64,000 bases of DNA from Nitratidesulfovibrio sp. SRB-5 (GCF_019931275.1 NZ_JAIOTY010000001.1:1272412-1336411), one strand, 5' to 3'; numbered from the stretch's first letter, positions 48,371-58,559 are shown. The notes: generated by a model not told the origin, from the letters alone. Program-made: numbers and translations.

Positions 48371-48508
48371 GTGATGCGCTTGCGGCCGGGCCCGCATTCC
48401 GGCGTTGCACGCAGTGCCGCGTCTGGCATATGATGTATCCGGCGAGCAGTCGCATGCTCCACGAAGGGGCGCACCGGGCGGGGGAAGCACGGGCAGTACG
48501 GGGTAGCT

Positions 48509-48901
48509 ATGAACAATGCCGACATCCTCATCCTTGTGGTGGATGACGAAGAGATGGTGCGCGAAAACCTCGAGGCGTACCTTGAGGACGAAGGGTTCCG
48601 GGTGGTTACGGCAGGCAGCGGGGAGGACGCGCTGGACCTGCTGGAACGCCATCGGCCGGACGTAGGCATCATCGACATGCGCCTGCCGGGAATGAGCGGC
48701 AACGATTTCATCATCCGCGCCCATCAGGCGCTGCCCACGTTGCGCTATCTCATCCACACCGGCTCGACCAACTACAAACTGCCGTCGGAACTCATCGCCA
48801 TCGGCGTGCAACGCGCCGACGTGTACATCAAGCCATTGCAGAACATGGACGATCTGGTGCAGGGCATCTTCCGCCGCCTTTCCGCGCCGGAGGGGGCATG
48901 A
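48509..48901 (+). CDS. Stand-alone response-regulator receiver protein
   Basis: A 130-residue CheY-like receiver. The acidic pocket VVDDEE, phospho-acceptor Asp56 (IIDMRLPG) and conserved Lys108 (YIKPL) are present; there is no output domain. Its stop overlaps the start of the hybrid kinase (ATGA), so the two proteins probably form a phosphorelay. Confidence 0.88.
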   Translation: MNNADILILVVDDEEMVRENLEAYLEDEGFRVVTAGSGEDALDLLERHRPDVGIIDMRLPGMSGNDFIIRAHQALPTLRYLIHTGSTNYKLPSELIAIGVQRADVYIKPLQNMDDLVQGIFRRLSAPEGA

Positions 48902-50685
48902 GTTCCGCCAGCGGCTTTTTCGCCCTGCCTGGCTCCTCTGGTTCGTCTGGCTTGTCTGACACGCCCACCGTGGTCGTCATTGACGACGACACCATGGTGC
49001 GGCGCAGCATCACCGCCTACCTCGAAGATCTTGGCTACAATGTGCACGAGGGTACCGATGGCCGCACCGGCCTCGCGCTGGTGCGCTCGGTGCAGCCGGA
49101 CGCCGTGCTGGTGGACCTGCGCATGCCCGGCATCGACGGCCTGGACGTGTTGCGCGAACTGGCGACCGAGAGGCCGGACATGCCCACCATCGTGGTGTCC
49201 GGCACCGGGGTCATGCAGGACGCCATTGAGGCGGTGCGACGTGGCGCCTGGGATTTCATCCTCAAGCCCATCATGGATCTGGAAGTGCTGGGCCATCGGG
49301 TGCGCCTGGCCATCGAGCAGGGGCGGTTGCGCGCCGAAAACCGCCGCTACCACCAGAACCTGGCCGCAGAGGTGGCCGTGCGCACCCGCGAACTGGAACA
49401 GGCAAGGGTGGAGGCGGAATCGGCCAACCGCGCCAAGACCCAGTTCCTCGCCAACATCAGCCACGAACTGCGCACCCCGCTCAACGGCATCATCGGCCTG
49501 ACCGAACTGCTGCTGGCCGCCGGGCCCGCCGGCGAGCAGGAGGAGTGCCTGGGCATGGTGCGCCAGGCCGGGCTGGACTTGCTGTCCATCGTCAACAACC
49601 TGCTGGACATGTCCAGCATAGAGGCCGGGCGCATTGCCCTCAACGAGGCCCCGTTCAACCTGCGCGAGACCGTGGGCGACCTTATCCGCGTTCTGGACGT
49701 GCAGGCCCGCTGGAAGAATCTGACCCTTGCCTGCAACGTGTCGCCCGATGTTCCCGACCGGTTGGTGGGCGATGCCGCGCGGCTGCGCCAGGTGCTGACC
49801 AATCTGGTCATCAACGGCATCAAGTATACCGAGGTGGGCGGCGTCTCGCTGTCGGTGGAACTGGATGGCGCATTGCCCCCGGTGCCCGGTGCCGGACAGG
49901 GGGCGCATGCGGCACATGCTGGAGTCCCGGTGGGGCTGCGCGTCACCGTGGAGGACACCGGGGTGGGCATTGCCGCCGAAAAGTGGGAACGCATCTTCGA
50001 GCCGTTTACCCTGGCCGAAAATTTCCTGACCAAGAAATATGGAGGCGCCGGACTGGGGCTTGCCATCTCGCGCGAGATAGCGCGGATGATGGGCGGCGAC
50101 ATTGCGGTGCGCAGTCAGGAAGGGGCGGGCAGCACTTTCGTGCTGACCATGCGCTTTGCCTTGGGGGAATCGGTCGCACCGCGCCCGCGCGACGCGAGCC
50201 TGCCGGTGATCCGGGGCGTGAACCGGCGGCTGCGCATCATGGTGGCCGAAGACGATGTGATCAACCGCAAGCTGGCGGTGTATTTTTTCGAACGCATGGG
50301 GCACGACGTCATCACCGTGTCCAGCGGCATCGAGGTATTGGCCGGGCTGGAACGCGAAGCCTGCGACCTTTTGCTGATGGACATCCAGATGCCCGAGATG
50401 GACGGCCTGGAAACCATACGCGCGTTGCGTGGCCGCAAGGGCGTGCCGTCGCGCGTTCCGGTCATCGCCATGACGGCCCATGCCATGGCCGGGGACCGGG
50501 AGCGGTTCCTGGCCGAGGGCATGGACGGCTATGTTTCCAAGCCCGTGGATTTCGGCTGCCTGGTGGCCGAGATAGAAACCGTGCTGGACGCGCGAGGCCT
50601 GCTGGACGTGTCTTTGAGCAATTTGCGGAACAGCCTGCAAGACGGCACCATGAACAGCAAAGACTGCCGCGCCGAGCCGGAATAG
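48898..50685 (+). CDS. Hybrid histidine kinase, REC-HisKA-HATPase-REC
   Basis: A 595-residue cytoplasmic kinase with no membrane helix. The N-terminal receiver has Asp73 (LVDLRMPG). The H-box is [11 protein letters not shown] (His189), the N-box is [11 protein letters not shown], and G-boxes are EDTGVGIA and GAGLGLAIS. The C-terminal receiver has Asp495 ([10 protein letters not shown]). A Gly/Ser-rich start may be a flexible lead. With receivers at both ends and a stand-alone receiver upstream, it likely runs a multi-step phosphorelay. The output partner is not in the window. Confidence 0.9.
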   Translation: MSSASGFFALPGSSGSSGLSDTPTVVVIDDDTMVRRSITAYLEDLGYNVHEGTDGRTGLALVRSVQPDAVLVDLRMPGIDGLDVLRELATERPDMPTIVVSGTGVMQDAIEAVRRGAWDFILKPIMDLEVLGHRVRLAIEQGRLRAENRRYHQNLAAEVAVRTRELEQARVEAESANRAKTQFLANISHELRTPLNGIIGLTELLLAAGPAGEQEECLGMVRQAGLDLLSIVNNLLDMSSIEAGRIALNEAPFNLRETVGDLIRVLDVQARWKNLTLACNVSPDVPDRLVGDAARLRQVLTNLVINGIKYTEVGGVSLSVELDGALPPVPGAGQGAHAAHAGVPVGLRVTVEDTGVGIAAEKWERIFEPFTLAENFLTKKYGGAGLGLAISREIARMMGGDIAVRSQEGAGSTFVLTMRFALGESVAPRPRDASLPVIRGVNRRLRIMVAEDDVINRKLAVYFFERMGHDVITVSSGIEVLAGLEREACDLLLMDIQMPEMDGLETIRALRGRKGVPSRVPVIAMTAHAMAGDRERFLAEGMDGYVSKPVDFGCLVAEIETVLDARGLLDVSLSNLRNSLQDGTMNSKDCRAEPE

Positions 50686-51187
50686 CGTAGGCATATGGAG
50701 GTCGCGCGGGTGCGTGCGGCATGCCGGGGCGCCGGGAACGGATCATGGGTCCGATTCCGGCGCCCCGATGCTTTTGCGGGCGGATGGCCAGCGGCAATGG
50801 CAGGTGGACGGTGCGGAGCGGCATAAGGTGGCGGATGGCCGCGAAGCAATTTGGCGGGGCTGGGAGGACATGTCGGATATGTGCAGGAGCGCCAGGGCAG
50901 TGCGTGCGAGCGACGCTTGTTCCGTGTTTCCGGGATGTTTCCGAATGGTTGCAAATCGTTGACGAATCGGATAGCTAAATCCGATTGTGCTTAAGGGGTG
51001 CCGTGCCCCGGTACGTGCGTTCGGCCATTGGCCGAGAGGGAACGCGCGGGGGAACGGTAATCGTCATTCTGCCTGAAAAAGTCGGAACGTTCCGTGTGTA
51101 CTCCCTTGGACGGTCAGCCGCGCCGGGGGACTCTCTTCGCGCGTGCGCATCGTTCGGCGGCAGGCATACAAACTCTAGGGGAGATCC
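50686..51187. other. Gene-free stretch between hybrid kinase and OMPP1-type gene
   Basis: No supported gene. An 8-bp inverted repeat (AATCGGAT / ATCCGATT, 50965-50972 and 50979-50986) may be an operator or weak terminator. The promoter of the outer-membrane protein gene is probably in the last 200 bp. Confidence 0.4.
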
Positions 51188-52489
51188 ATGAAGCGACTGA
51201 AATCGTTGGCTGTGTCGTGTCTGCTGGTGTGCACCGCCCTGGCGGGCACCGCGCAGGCCGAGGGCTTTGCCCTGTACGAATGGGGCGCGCGCGGCAACGC
51301 GCTGGGCGGCACCATGGTGGCCCGCAAGCCCGATGCCTCTGCCGTGGCCTACAACCCGGCCCTGATGACCCAGCTGGAAGGCACCCAGGTCATGGCTGGC
51401 GTGAGCGCCATCATCCCCAGCGCCAAGGTGGACGTTAAGTACAACGGCCAGACCTACACCGGTGAAGGCGCCGACAACGTGTGGACGCCCCCGCACGGCT
51501 ACCTGACCACCCAGCTCAAGGACAACCTGTGGCTGGGCATGGGCATCTACACCCGCTTCGGCCTGGGTACGGAATACGACGACAGCAACTGGGCTGGTCG
51601 CTACAACATCTACAATGCCGAAATCCAGACCATCTCGTACAATCCCAACATTGCGTTCAAGCTCACCGACAAGTTGTCCGCCGCCGTGGGGGTCGAGTTC
51701 ATGACCCTGAAGCTGCTCATGGACAAGAAAAGTGACCCGGCCGCTGCGAACCCTGTGGTCGGCAACAACCCCGGCGATACCTCGCGTGACATCGATTCCA
51801 ATCTTGAGGCCGACAGCTACGGCTGGGGGCTGACCGCTGGTCTGCACTACCAGTTCAACGACCAGTGGGCTGCTGGTGTCAGCTACAAGAGTCAGATCGA
51901 ACAGGAAGCAGAGGGTGAGAACAATTTTACCCTTAGCGCCGGTGCACAGAGTATTCCTGCGGCTGTGTTGGGATATCAGGATTGCGATGTGCGCGGTTCC
52001 GTGATTCTGCCCGATATGCTCGCCTTTGGCGTATCCTACACCCCCATTCCTGAACTGAGCATCGAAGTGGGCGCCCTGCTGACCCGCTGGTCGCTGTACG
52101 ACAATCTTGCTATCTATCATGAACCCCCCTTCGCTAACGGCGCAGGCAAGCTCGTGAATCAGGAAAAGGACTGGAAAGACGCTTGGCGCTACAGCATCGG
52201 TGTCGAGTACGCGGCCACGCCGTGGATGGACCTGCGCGCTGGCTTTACCTACGACGAGTCACCTGCTCCCGGTAACAGGATCGACTACCTGATCCCCACC
52301 GACGACCGCCAGTTGTACAGCACGGGTGTCGGCTTCCATTGGGACAGCTACACCGTGGACCTTTCCTACACCTACATTGTTGCGTCCGATGCCCATTACG
52401 ACGTCCGTCGGGCAGACGGCGTTTACGAAGGCAATTCATACGATGGCCGCACCCACGTGCTAGGCCTTTCGTTGGGCTACAAGTTCTAA
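51188..52489 (+). CDS. FadL/OMPP1/TodX-family outer-membrane transporter
   Basis: 433 residues: signal peptide ending GTAQA (about 24), then EGFALYEWGARGNALGGTMVAR and the VAYNPALMTQLEG segment typical of FadL N-termini, and alternating beta strands ending in a C-terminal Phe (LGLSLGYKF) as in barrel proteins. FadL proteins pass hydrophobic molecules such as long-chain fatty acids. GGGGAGA precedes the start. A terminator follows. Confidence 0.87.
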   Translation: MKRLKSLAVSCLLVCTALAGTAQAEGFALYEWGARGNALGGTMVARKPDASAVAYNPALMTQLEGTQVMAGVSAIIPSAKVDVKYNGQTYTGEGADNVWTPPHGYLTTQLKDNLWLGMGIYTRFGLGTEYDDSNWAGRYNIYNAEIQTISYNPNIAFKLTDKLSAAVGVEFMTLKLLMDKKSDPAAANPVVGNNPGDTSRDIDSNLEADSYGWGLTAGLHYQFNDQWAAGVSYKSQIEQEAEGENNFTLSAGAQSIPAAVLGYQDCDVRGSVILPDMLAFGVSYTPIPELSIEVGALLTRWSLYDNLAIYHEPPFANGAGKLVNQEKDWKDAWRYSIGVEYAATPWMDLRAGFTYDESPAPGNRIDYLIPTDDRQLYSTGVGFHWDSYTVDLSYTYIVASDAHYDVRRADGVYEGNSYDGRTHVLGLSLGYKF

Positions 52490-52512
52490 GCCCCCGTTCG
52501 CACGCATGCATG

Positions 52513-52541
52513 GGGCCGCTCCTTCGGGGGCGGCCCTTTTG
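52513..52541 (+). terminator. Terminator of OMPP1-type gene
   Basis: GGGCCGC / GCGGCCC stem (52513-52519 with 52530-52536) followed by TTTT. Confidence 0.8.
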
Positions 52542-52770
52542 CGTTCAGGGGGCGGGCAGCGACATGCGTGGCGATGAGGAGTTGATCGTAGCCGTAGCGT
52601 GCAGGTCGTACATGCTGGCGTATAGCTGTTGTTAAGCGTGAAGTGCGTGTGTCGGGGTGTGTGTCGTCCGGGACGTTTTCGGTCCAGAGACGCCGTTGTT
52701 GCGCCCTGTGCGCATTTGCCCCGGGCACGGGCCGGTAACCCGGGCTCGGCGTTGTCGTGGGGTAATCCTT

Positions 52771-52825
52771 CGCAGCCGGACTCGTAGCGTGGCCGCTACT
52801 GGGCCACGCTACGAGTCCGGCTGCG
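52771..52825. repeat. 24-bp perfect inverted repeat
   Basis: Positions 52771-52794 and 52802-52825 are exact reverse complements around a 7-nt loop. There is no T tract on either side. It stands in the 540-bp gap between the OMPP1-type gene and the dsr operon end, which has no supported gene. Confidence 0.85.
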
Positions 52826-52972
52826 TGTGCTGTGCATGCCGTCGTGTCCGGCTGGCCAAGCTGCCCGGATGAGGCAGGAGGGGCAGGGGGGCTAGTAGGA
52901 TAGGGATGCTCGCGTGAACGCGGCGTGGCCAGCGTGGCCAGGCTTTTTTGCAATGTGCTGCCACGAATGCAG

Positions 52973-53003
52973 AAGGGCCCGTGCCGATGCGGCACGGGCC
53001 CTT
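52973..53003 (-). terminator. Terminator of dsrMKJOP operon
   Basis: A 13-bp stem AAGGGCCCGTGCC / GGCACGGGCCCTT with a 5-nt loop, 31 bp past the dsrP stop. The T run on the minus side is short. Confidence 0.75.
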
Positions 53004-53033
53004 TGCGATCAGGTCATCAGATCAGGACAGCGG

Positions 53034-54197
53034 CTAGAAGGTGCCCGCTTCCTTCTTCACGTCGAGGGCGATCTTCCACAGCACGGAAAGCACCATCAGG
53101 CCGATGGCGTAGATGCCCACGGTGACGAGGATTTCCGGGAAGGTGGGCGCGTACTCGGTCACCGTCTCGAAGGGGTTGGGGGTAAAGCCGCCGATCAAGA
53201 GGCCCAGGCCCTTGTCGATCCAGCTGGCGATGACCAGGATGCCCAGCGCCCAGGGCAGCACGCGTTCGTTGTCGCGGAACTGTGGGGGAATGAGCAGGCA
53301 CAGCGACAGCATGGCCAGTACGGCGGCCGTCCACATCCAGCCCACCACCCACGATGCGTGGCCGTCGTGGCCCACGAACAGGAAGGTGAGCGGGTGCTGG
53401 TGGCCCGGCATGCCGCTGTAGAAGGCCGTGAACACTTCCAGCAGGAAGAAGAACACGTTGATGGCCATGGCGTAGGTGATGATCTTGGTCAGGGTCTGGA
53501 TGGCTTCGCGGCCCGGATCGAACCCGGTCAGGCGGCGCAGCGCCATGACCAGCAGCAGCAGGATGGCCGGACCTGAGGCAAAGGCAGAGGACAGGAAGCG
53601 GGCAGCCATGATGGCCGTCAGCCAGTAGTGGCGGCCGGGCAGGCCCGCGTACAGGAAGGCGGTGACGGTGTGGATGGAGAACGCCCACACCACCGACAGG
53701 TAGATGAAGAACTTGATCCACTTGGGCGGGTCAACATCGTGGCGCTCGGCTTCCAGGGTAACCCAGCCGACCAGCGCGTTGATGAACAGGTACCCCATCA
53801 GCACCATCATGTCGTAGAACATGATGGAGTTCGGCGTGGGGTGCAGGATGACGTTCAGCATGCGCTGCGGCTGCCCCATGTCGGTGACGATGAAGAGCAT
53901 GCACATCAGCACGGCCGAGATCGCCATGAACTCGCCGAGGATGATCATCTTCTTGAACTTCTTGTAGTGATGGAAGTAGGCGGGCAACACCAGCATCACG
54001 GCCGAGGCCGCCACGCCGACGAAGTAGGTGAACTGCGAGATGTACAGCCCCCACGAAACGTCGCGGCTCATGCCGGTGATGGTCAGCCCGTACTTGAGCT
54101 GGAAGATGTACGCGAAGACGCCCAGGCTCGCGATGCCGCCAAGGAACAGCAGCCAGATGTAGAACGCCGGGGAGCCTTTCAGAACCTTCTCGATCAT
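53034..54197 (-). CDS. dsrP: DsrP, NrfD-like membrane subunit of sulfite-reduction complex
   Basis: A 387-residue inner-membrane protein with about ten helices of the NrfD/PsrC family, the quinone-interacting subunit that works with the ferredoxin-like DsrO and cytochrome DsrJ. MIEKVLKGSPAFYIWLLFLG at the start, and position at the end of dsrMKJOP, support the call. GGAGGAG precedes the start. The complex passes electrons between menaquinone or periplasmic carriers and the cytoplasmic DsrC trisulfide. Confidence 0.92.
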   Translation of the reverse strand: MIEKVLKGSPAFYIWLLFLGGIASLGVFAYIFQLKYGLTITGMSRDVSWGLYISQFTYFVGVAASAVMLVLPAYFHHYKKFKKMIILGEFMAISAVLMCMLFIVTDMGQPQRMLNVILHPTPNSIMFYDMMVLMGYLFINALVGWVTLEAERHDVDPPKWIKFFIYLSVVWAFSIHTVTAFLYAGLPGRHYWLTAIMAARFLSSAFASGPAILLLLVMALRRLTGFDPGREAIQTLTKIITYAMAINVFFFLLEVFTAFYSGMPGHQHPLTFLFVGHDGHASWVVGWMWTAAVLAMLSLCLLIPPQFRDNERVLPWALGILVIASWIDKGLGLLIGGFTPNPFETVTEYAPTFPEILVTVGIYAIGLMVLSVLWKIALDVKKEAGTF

Positions 54198-54208
54198 GGC
54201 TTCTCCTC

Positions 54209-54988
54209 CTACACGATGTAGTAGACGCCGGGCTGGGTCCCGATGGAGGGCTTGCGGCGAATGCTGAAGTTCTCGGCAAGGGCCTTGCGAACCGGCGAAT
54301 TCGGGTCGTCGAGGTCGCCGAACAGGATGGCCCCGTTCGAGGCTTCGACGCAGGCGGGCAGCAGACCCACCTCAAGCCGTTCGGAACAGAAGGTGCATTT
54401 TTCCACCACGCCGCGCATGCGGGTGGGGAAGGCGGGGTTGACGTCCTTCAGGTAGGGGCGCGGATCGCCGAAGTTGAAGCTGCGCGCGCCGTAGGGACAC
54501 CCGGCCATGCAGAAGCGACAGCCGATGCAGCGGTGGTAGTCCATCACCACGATGCCGTCGGCGCGCTTGAAGGTGGCCTTGGTGGGGCACACGCGCACGC
54601 AGGGCGGGTTTTCGCAGTGGTTGCAGAGCAGCAGGTAGTCCTTCTCGCGCACGGCGGGGGACAGGTGCTGGCTCATATCGTCGGTGAACACCCGGTCGTA
54701 CTTGTCGGTCCATATCCACTTGATTTCCTGCTTGGAGGGAATCGAGGGGACGTTGTGGACGGAATGGCAGGCGTGGATGATGCGCTCGAAGTCCTCGCGC
54801 GATTCCAGCTTGCGGGTGTCGATGACCATGGCCCAGCGCTTGGCGGCAAGGTGTTTGCCGCCCACATCGTATTTGGCGCCCGGCATGTCCTTGGCGACGG
54901 CGTCGGCCGCGTCCAGCGCGCTCGAAGTGCCAAGGCCGAAGGCGGCAAGCCCGGCGATCTTCAGGAATTGTCTTCTGGTGGTGCTCAT
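54209..54988 (-). CDS. dsrO: DsrO, periplasmic ferredoxin-like subunit
   Basis: 259 residues with a twin-arginine signal (TTRRQFLK) and about 40 residues to cleavage. Four Cys motifs (CHSVHNVP, CNHCENPPCVRVCP, CIGCRFCMAGCP, CTFCSERL...PACVEA) should hold [4Fe-4S] clusters. It faces the periplasm beside DsrJ and DsrP. The start overlaps the dsrJ stop (TAATG). A longer open frame upstream is only the overlap with dsrJ. Confidence 0.93.
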   Translation of the reverse strand: MSTTRRQFLKIAGLAAFGLGTSSALDAADAVAKDMPGAKYDVGGKHLAAKRWAMVIDTRKLESREDFERIIHACHSVHNVPSIPSKQEIKWIWTDKYDRVFTDDMSQHLSPAVREKDYLLLCNHCENPPCVRVCPTKATFKRADGIVVMDYHRCIGCRFCMAGCPYGARSFNFGDPRPYLKDVNPAFPTRMRGVVEKCTFCSERLEVGLLPACVEASNGAILFGDLDDPNSPVRKALAENFSIRRKPSIGTQPGVYYIV

Positions 54989-55368
54989 TACTGGTTCCCC
55001 CTCGGCGCCACATGGCAATCCCAGCAGTAGGGGCTCACGCTGTTGGAGTTGTGGCACTTGTCGCAGAAATCGGCCTTGTTGGCGTGACACTTCATGCAGG
55101 TGTTCTGCAGGCTGATGTCCCAGACCTTGCCGTTGGAGGCGACATAGGCGCGCTTGCCTTCGCGCAGGGCCTGGTCGCGCCACACGTCGAGAATGTGCAT
55201 GTGCTCGGCGCGCATGTATTCGGCCGGTTCGATGCATTCCTTCTGGTCCGCGGGCATGGCCAGCTGCGGGCGCTCGTACTTGGGCGTCAGCAGGTTGGAC
55301 CAGAAGGGAAAGGTGAACAGCCCGACGAAGATCACGATGCCGGGGATGATGTATTTGCCGTTATACAT
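54988..55368 (-). CDS. dsrJ: DsrJ, triheme cytochrome c
   Basis: 126 residues: an N-terminal membrane anchor (about 7-24) and three heme-binding CxxCH sites (CMKCH 91-95, CDKCH 102-106, CWDCH 115-119). Cys45 (KECIEPAEYM) is the likely Cys ligand of the unusual His/Cys heme described for the family. It is exposed to the periplasm. It sits between dsrK and dsrO. Confidence 0.94.
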   Translation of the reverse strand: MYNGKYIIPGIVIFVGLFTFPFWSNLLTPKYERPQLAMPADQKECIEPAEYMRAEHMHILDVWRDQALREGKRAYVASNGKVWDISLQNTCMKCHANKADFCDKCHNSNSVSPYCWDCHVAPRGNQ

Positions 55369-55370
55369 GG

Positions 55371-56981
55371 TTATTCATCCTCCATACCGGGCAGTTCTTC
55401 CTGCCGCAGGTCCATGGTGCGCTTCTGTTCGCCGCGCATCACGAGGGCGTTGGCCACCAGCTCGTGGGTACCGTAGACCGTGACGCCGGGGGCCCAGTAG
55501 TTGGCCAGCGGGGGCAGGGTGGCCCGGTCGATGGCGCAGATGCAGGCCATGGTGTTCACGCCGTGCTTCTGCTGCACGTACCGCAGGGCATTGCCACGGG
55601 GCAGGCCGCCGCGCATGCGGATTTCCATGATTTCGTCGGTGTTCAGGCCGGAACCGCCGCCGCAGCAGAAGGTCTGCTCGCGGATGGTGTTCTCGGGCAT
55701 GTCCACGTAGTTGTTGCACACGTTCTGGAGCACGTAGCGGGGTTCGTCCAGCAGGCCCATGCCGCGCGCCGGGTTGCACGAGTCGTGGAAGGTCACGGTC
55801 AGGTGGTCGTTGCGGCTGGGGTCGAGGCGCAGCTTGTTGTGCTTGATGAGGTCGGCCGTGAACTCGGCGATGTGCACCATCTTGGTGGACGCCGCGTTCT
55901 TGAACACCGTGCCGGTGATGGGTGACCTGGGCACTTCCATCTTGGGCGGGGTGGGGCCGTTGAAGGTGTCCATGTACTGGTGCACCACGCGCCACATGTG
56001 GCCGCATTCGCCGCCCAGGATCCACTTGGAGCCAAGGCGCTCGGCTTCGGCGTACATCTTGGCGTTCAGCTTCTTCGCCATGTCGAAGGTGGTGAACGAG
56101 CCGAAGTTGCCGCCTTCCGAGGCGTAGGTGGACAGGGTGTAGTCCAGCCCGATTTCGTGGAACAGCATCAGGTAACCCATGAACGTGTAGATGCCGGGGT
56201 CGGCGAACACGTCACCAGAGGGCGTGATGAACACGATCTCGTGGCCCTTTTCGTTGAAGGGCGGGTTGATCTTGATGCCGGTCACCGTCTCGATGTCCTC
56301 GCAGAGGAATTCGACGATTTCCTTGAAGGCGTGCGGCTGGATGCCCAGGTGGTTGCCGGTGCGGTTGCAGTTGAACACCGGCTCCATGATCCAGTGGATG
56401 CCAAGGCCCAGTTCGTGCAGCAGCTCACGCGCGATGGCGGTGATTTCCGCGGTGTCGATGCCGTAGGGGCAGAACAGCGAACAGCGGCGGCATTCGGTGC
56501 ACTGGTAGAAGTAGTAGAACCACTCCTTGATGACGTCCTTGTCCAGCTTGCGGGCGCCGGCCAGCTTGCCCAGCAGCTTGCCCGCCGTGGTGAAGTCGCG
56601 GCGGTACACCGAGCGCAGCAACTCGGCGCGCAGCACGGGCATGTTCTTGGGGTCGCCCGTGCCGATGAAGAAGTGACACTTGTCGGCGCAGGCGCCACAG
56701 CGCACGCAGATGTCCATGAACACCTTGAGCGAGCGGTGCTTGTCCAGGCGCGACTTGAGGCCTTCGTAAATGATCTCTTCCCAGTTTTCCGGCAGGTTCC
56801 AGTCTTCCTGATCGGCCGACCACTCGTGCGGGTTCGGCATGCCGAGGGCCTTCATGTTGTCGACCTTGGCCGGATAGCACCACGTGCCGGGCTTGAAGTC
56901 CGGCTTGGTGTCCATCCACCCTTCCATGGGGAAGGCGGGGATGGTCGCGATCAGCTTGTCGGGAGTTGGCAGTTTGGACAT
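55371..56981 (-). CDS. dsrK: DsrK, HdrD-like iron-sulfur subunit
   Basis: A 536-residue cytoplasmic-face subunit. Two [4Fe-4S] motifs (CVRCGACADKCHF and CTECRRCSLFCPYG) precede the catalytic Cys-rich (CCG) domain parts GGECGHMW, HDSCNPARG and TFCCGGGSG, which bind the noncubane cluster that acts on the DsrC disulfide/trisulfide. AAGGAG precedes the start. It pairs with membrane DsrM. Confidence 0.95.
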   Translation of the reverse strand: MSKLPTPDKLIATIPAFPMEGWMDTKPDFKPGTWCYPAKVDNMKALGMPNPHEWSADQEDWNLPENWEEIIYEGLKSRLDKHRSLKVFMDICVRCGACADKCHFFIGTGDPKNMPVLRAELLRSVYRRDFTTAGKLLGKLAGARKLDKDVIKEWFYYFYQCTECRRCSLFCPYGIDTAEITAIARELLHELGLGIHWIMEPVFNCNRTGNHLGIQPHAFKEIVEFLCEDIETVTGIKINPPFNEKGHEIVFITPSGDVFADPGIYTFMGYLMLFHEIGLDYTLSTYASEGGNFGSFTTFDMAKKLNAKMYAEAERLGSKWILGGECGHMWRVVHQYMDTFNGPTPPKMEVPRSPITGTVFKNAASTKMVHIAEFTADLIKHNKLRLDPSRNDHLTVTFHDSCNPARGMGLLDEPRYVLQNVCNNYVDMPENTIREQTFCCGGGSGLNTDEIMEIRMRGGLPRGNALRYVQQKHGVNTMACICAIDRATLPPLANYWAPGVTVYGTHELVANALVMRGEQKRTMDLRQEELPGMEDE

Positions 56982-56990
56982 GTCGGCTCC

Positions 56991-57998
56991 TTACTCGGCG
57001 GCAGCGGCTTCTTCAGAGGTTTTGTCGACAGGCAGCCCCGCTTCTTCCATCAGTTCCCGGAACTCGTCTTCGTATTCCGCGTAGGTGCGGTACTTCTTGG
57101 GCGGATTCCAGGGGTTCACGTGGCGCACCGCGCGCGTGTTGTTGGGCAGGTTGCGCGTGGGGCTGAGGAAGACGCCGCCCATGTGCATCAGCTTGCTGAA
57201 CGGGAAGTACACAAGCAGGCACGAGAGCAGGAAGATGTGGATGAAGAACGCCGCGCCGATGCCTTCGGGCAGCACGGGGTTCATGGTCACGAGGCCCATG
57301 GTCAGGACCTTGACCGCGGCGATGTCCACCTTGGCGAAGTAGCGCATCCAGATGCCGCTGCCCACGAGGCCCAGCAGCAGGAACAGCGGGAAGTAGTCGT
57401 TGGCCAGCGAGATGTAGCGAACCTTCTCGCTGAACAGGCGGCGGGCCAGCAGGAAGCCGAGCGCCGCAACGACCAGCACGTCGGACATGAACATGCGGGG
57501 CACGCCGATCTGCATGATGCCGTCAACGAACTCGATGGCCGTCAGGGCAAAGGGCACCGGCTCAAGGAAGAACCGGAAGTGCCGGATGAAGATCAACAGG
57601 AAACAGTAGTGGAACAGCAGCGCGAAAAGCCACAGCCACTTGGCCGAATAGTAGACCACGCGGGGGCCTTTCTGGATTTCGACCGAAGTGTTCCGGAAAA
57701 GCGACCGGAACAGCAGCACTTCGAGAAGCATGCGCCCCACGGTGCCAGCGGTGGTGAAGGGGCTGTCGAGCCGGGCGGGCTTGATCCAGTCCAGCGACTT
57801 CTGCTGGCCGCCCGTGGTCGGAATGCGGAAGGGCACGGGCGATTTGGCCCAGTCCACCATCCGCCAGACGAAACCGCCGATGAACACGAGCACCGCGGCA
57901 TACGGCAACACCACCCCGATAAGGTACTGGAAGCCTGAGGCAGCTCCCAGCCAGGCGATGCAACCCAGCGCAATGACCGCTAAAAGTGAAATGAACAT
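56991..57998 (-). CDS. dsrM: DsrM, cytochrome b-like membrane subunit
   Basis: A 335-residue protein with about six helices of the NarI/HdrE type. Paired His residues in membrane segments (LLFHYCFLLIFIRHF; HIFLLSC) can bind b hemes. It oxidises menaquinol and passes electrons to DsrK. A Glu-rich tail follows. It is the first dsr gene; a 15-bp gap separates it from the RsbRD-like gene. Confidence 0.94.
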   Translation of the reverse strand: MFISLLAVIALGCIAWLGAASGFQYLIGVVLPYAAVLVFIGGFVWRMVDWAKSPVPFRIPTTGGQQKSLDWIKPARLDSPFTTAGTVGRMLLEVLLFRSLFRNTSVEIQKGPRVVYYSAKWLWLFALLFHYCFLLIFIRHFRFFLEPVPFALTAIEFVDGIMQIGVPRMFMSDVLVVAALGFLLARRLFSEKVRYISLANDYFPLFLLLGLVGSGIWMRYFAKVDIAAVKVLTMGLVTMNPVLPEGIGAAFFIHIFLLSCLLVYFPFSKLMHMGGVFLSPTRNLPNNTRAVRHVNPWNPPKKYRTYAEYEDEFRELMEEAGLPVDKTSEEAAAAE

Positions 57999-58013
57999 TC
58001 CGTTACCTCGCTG

Positions 58014-58559
58014 CTAGGCTATCGGTTTCTGCGTGTCCGGTTCCCCTACCGGCTTGTCCAATATACGTTCAGCCCTTCGCAGGAGCTGGGCGTATCCACG
58101 TTTGAAGTCGTCCACCTTCATCATGTGCAGGCGCTCGCGGCAGGCGGCATACTTGCCGAAGGCCATGAGCGCCACGGTGTCGATGCGCGATTCCACCTCC
58201 AGCTGCTCGTCGTGCAGCCCGTGCTGCATGATGGCGGCCCGCAGCATCTTGCGGAGCACCGTCTTCAGCACGAACAGCACGCCCACGGCCTGCTCGGGGG
58301 TGAAGTTCTGAATGGCCCGGATGCGGATGACATCCTCTATGGCCTCGGAAAGGCGGGCCTCGTCCACCTCGTCGCCGGCGACGGCGTCGAAGATGACCAC
58401 GGCGGATGCCGCGGTGGTGTGGCCCACGGGATTGGAGAACTGGTCCCTGCTGCTGCGCAGGAACCCTACGGTGTCAAACGGATAGGTGCCATACATGGCA
58501 TCTATCCATTTGTGGATGATGGCGTCCTTGTGCTCGGCGAGCAGGTCCCTGATGGTCAT
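58014..58559 (-). CDS. RsbRD-like N-terminal domain protein, first gene of dsr operon
   Basis: 181 residues, all helical, opening MTIRDLLAEHKDAIIHKWID. This resembles the RsbRD_N / globin-like sensor domain found at the N-terminus of stressosome proteins, here without a STAS domain. It directly precedes dsrM on the same strand. The domain may sense a signal that tunes the Dsr complex; that is inferred. The ribosome site is weak (AAGAG). Confidence 0.78.
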   Translation of the reverse strand: MTIRDLLAEHKDAIIHKWIDAMYGTYPFDTVGFLRSSRDQFSNPVGHTTAASAVVIFDAVAGDEVDEARLSEAIEDVIRIRAIQNFTPEQAVGVLFVLKTVLRKMLRAAIMQHGLHDEQLEVESRIDTVALMAFGKYAACRERLHMMKVDDFKRGYAQLLRRAERILDKPVGEPDTQKPIA

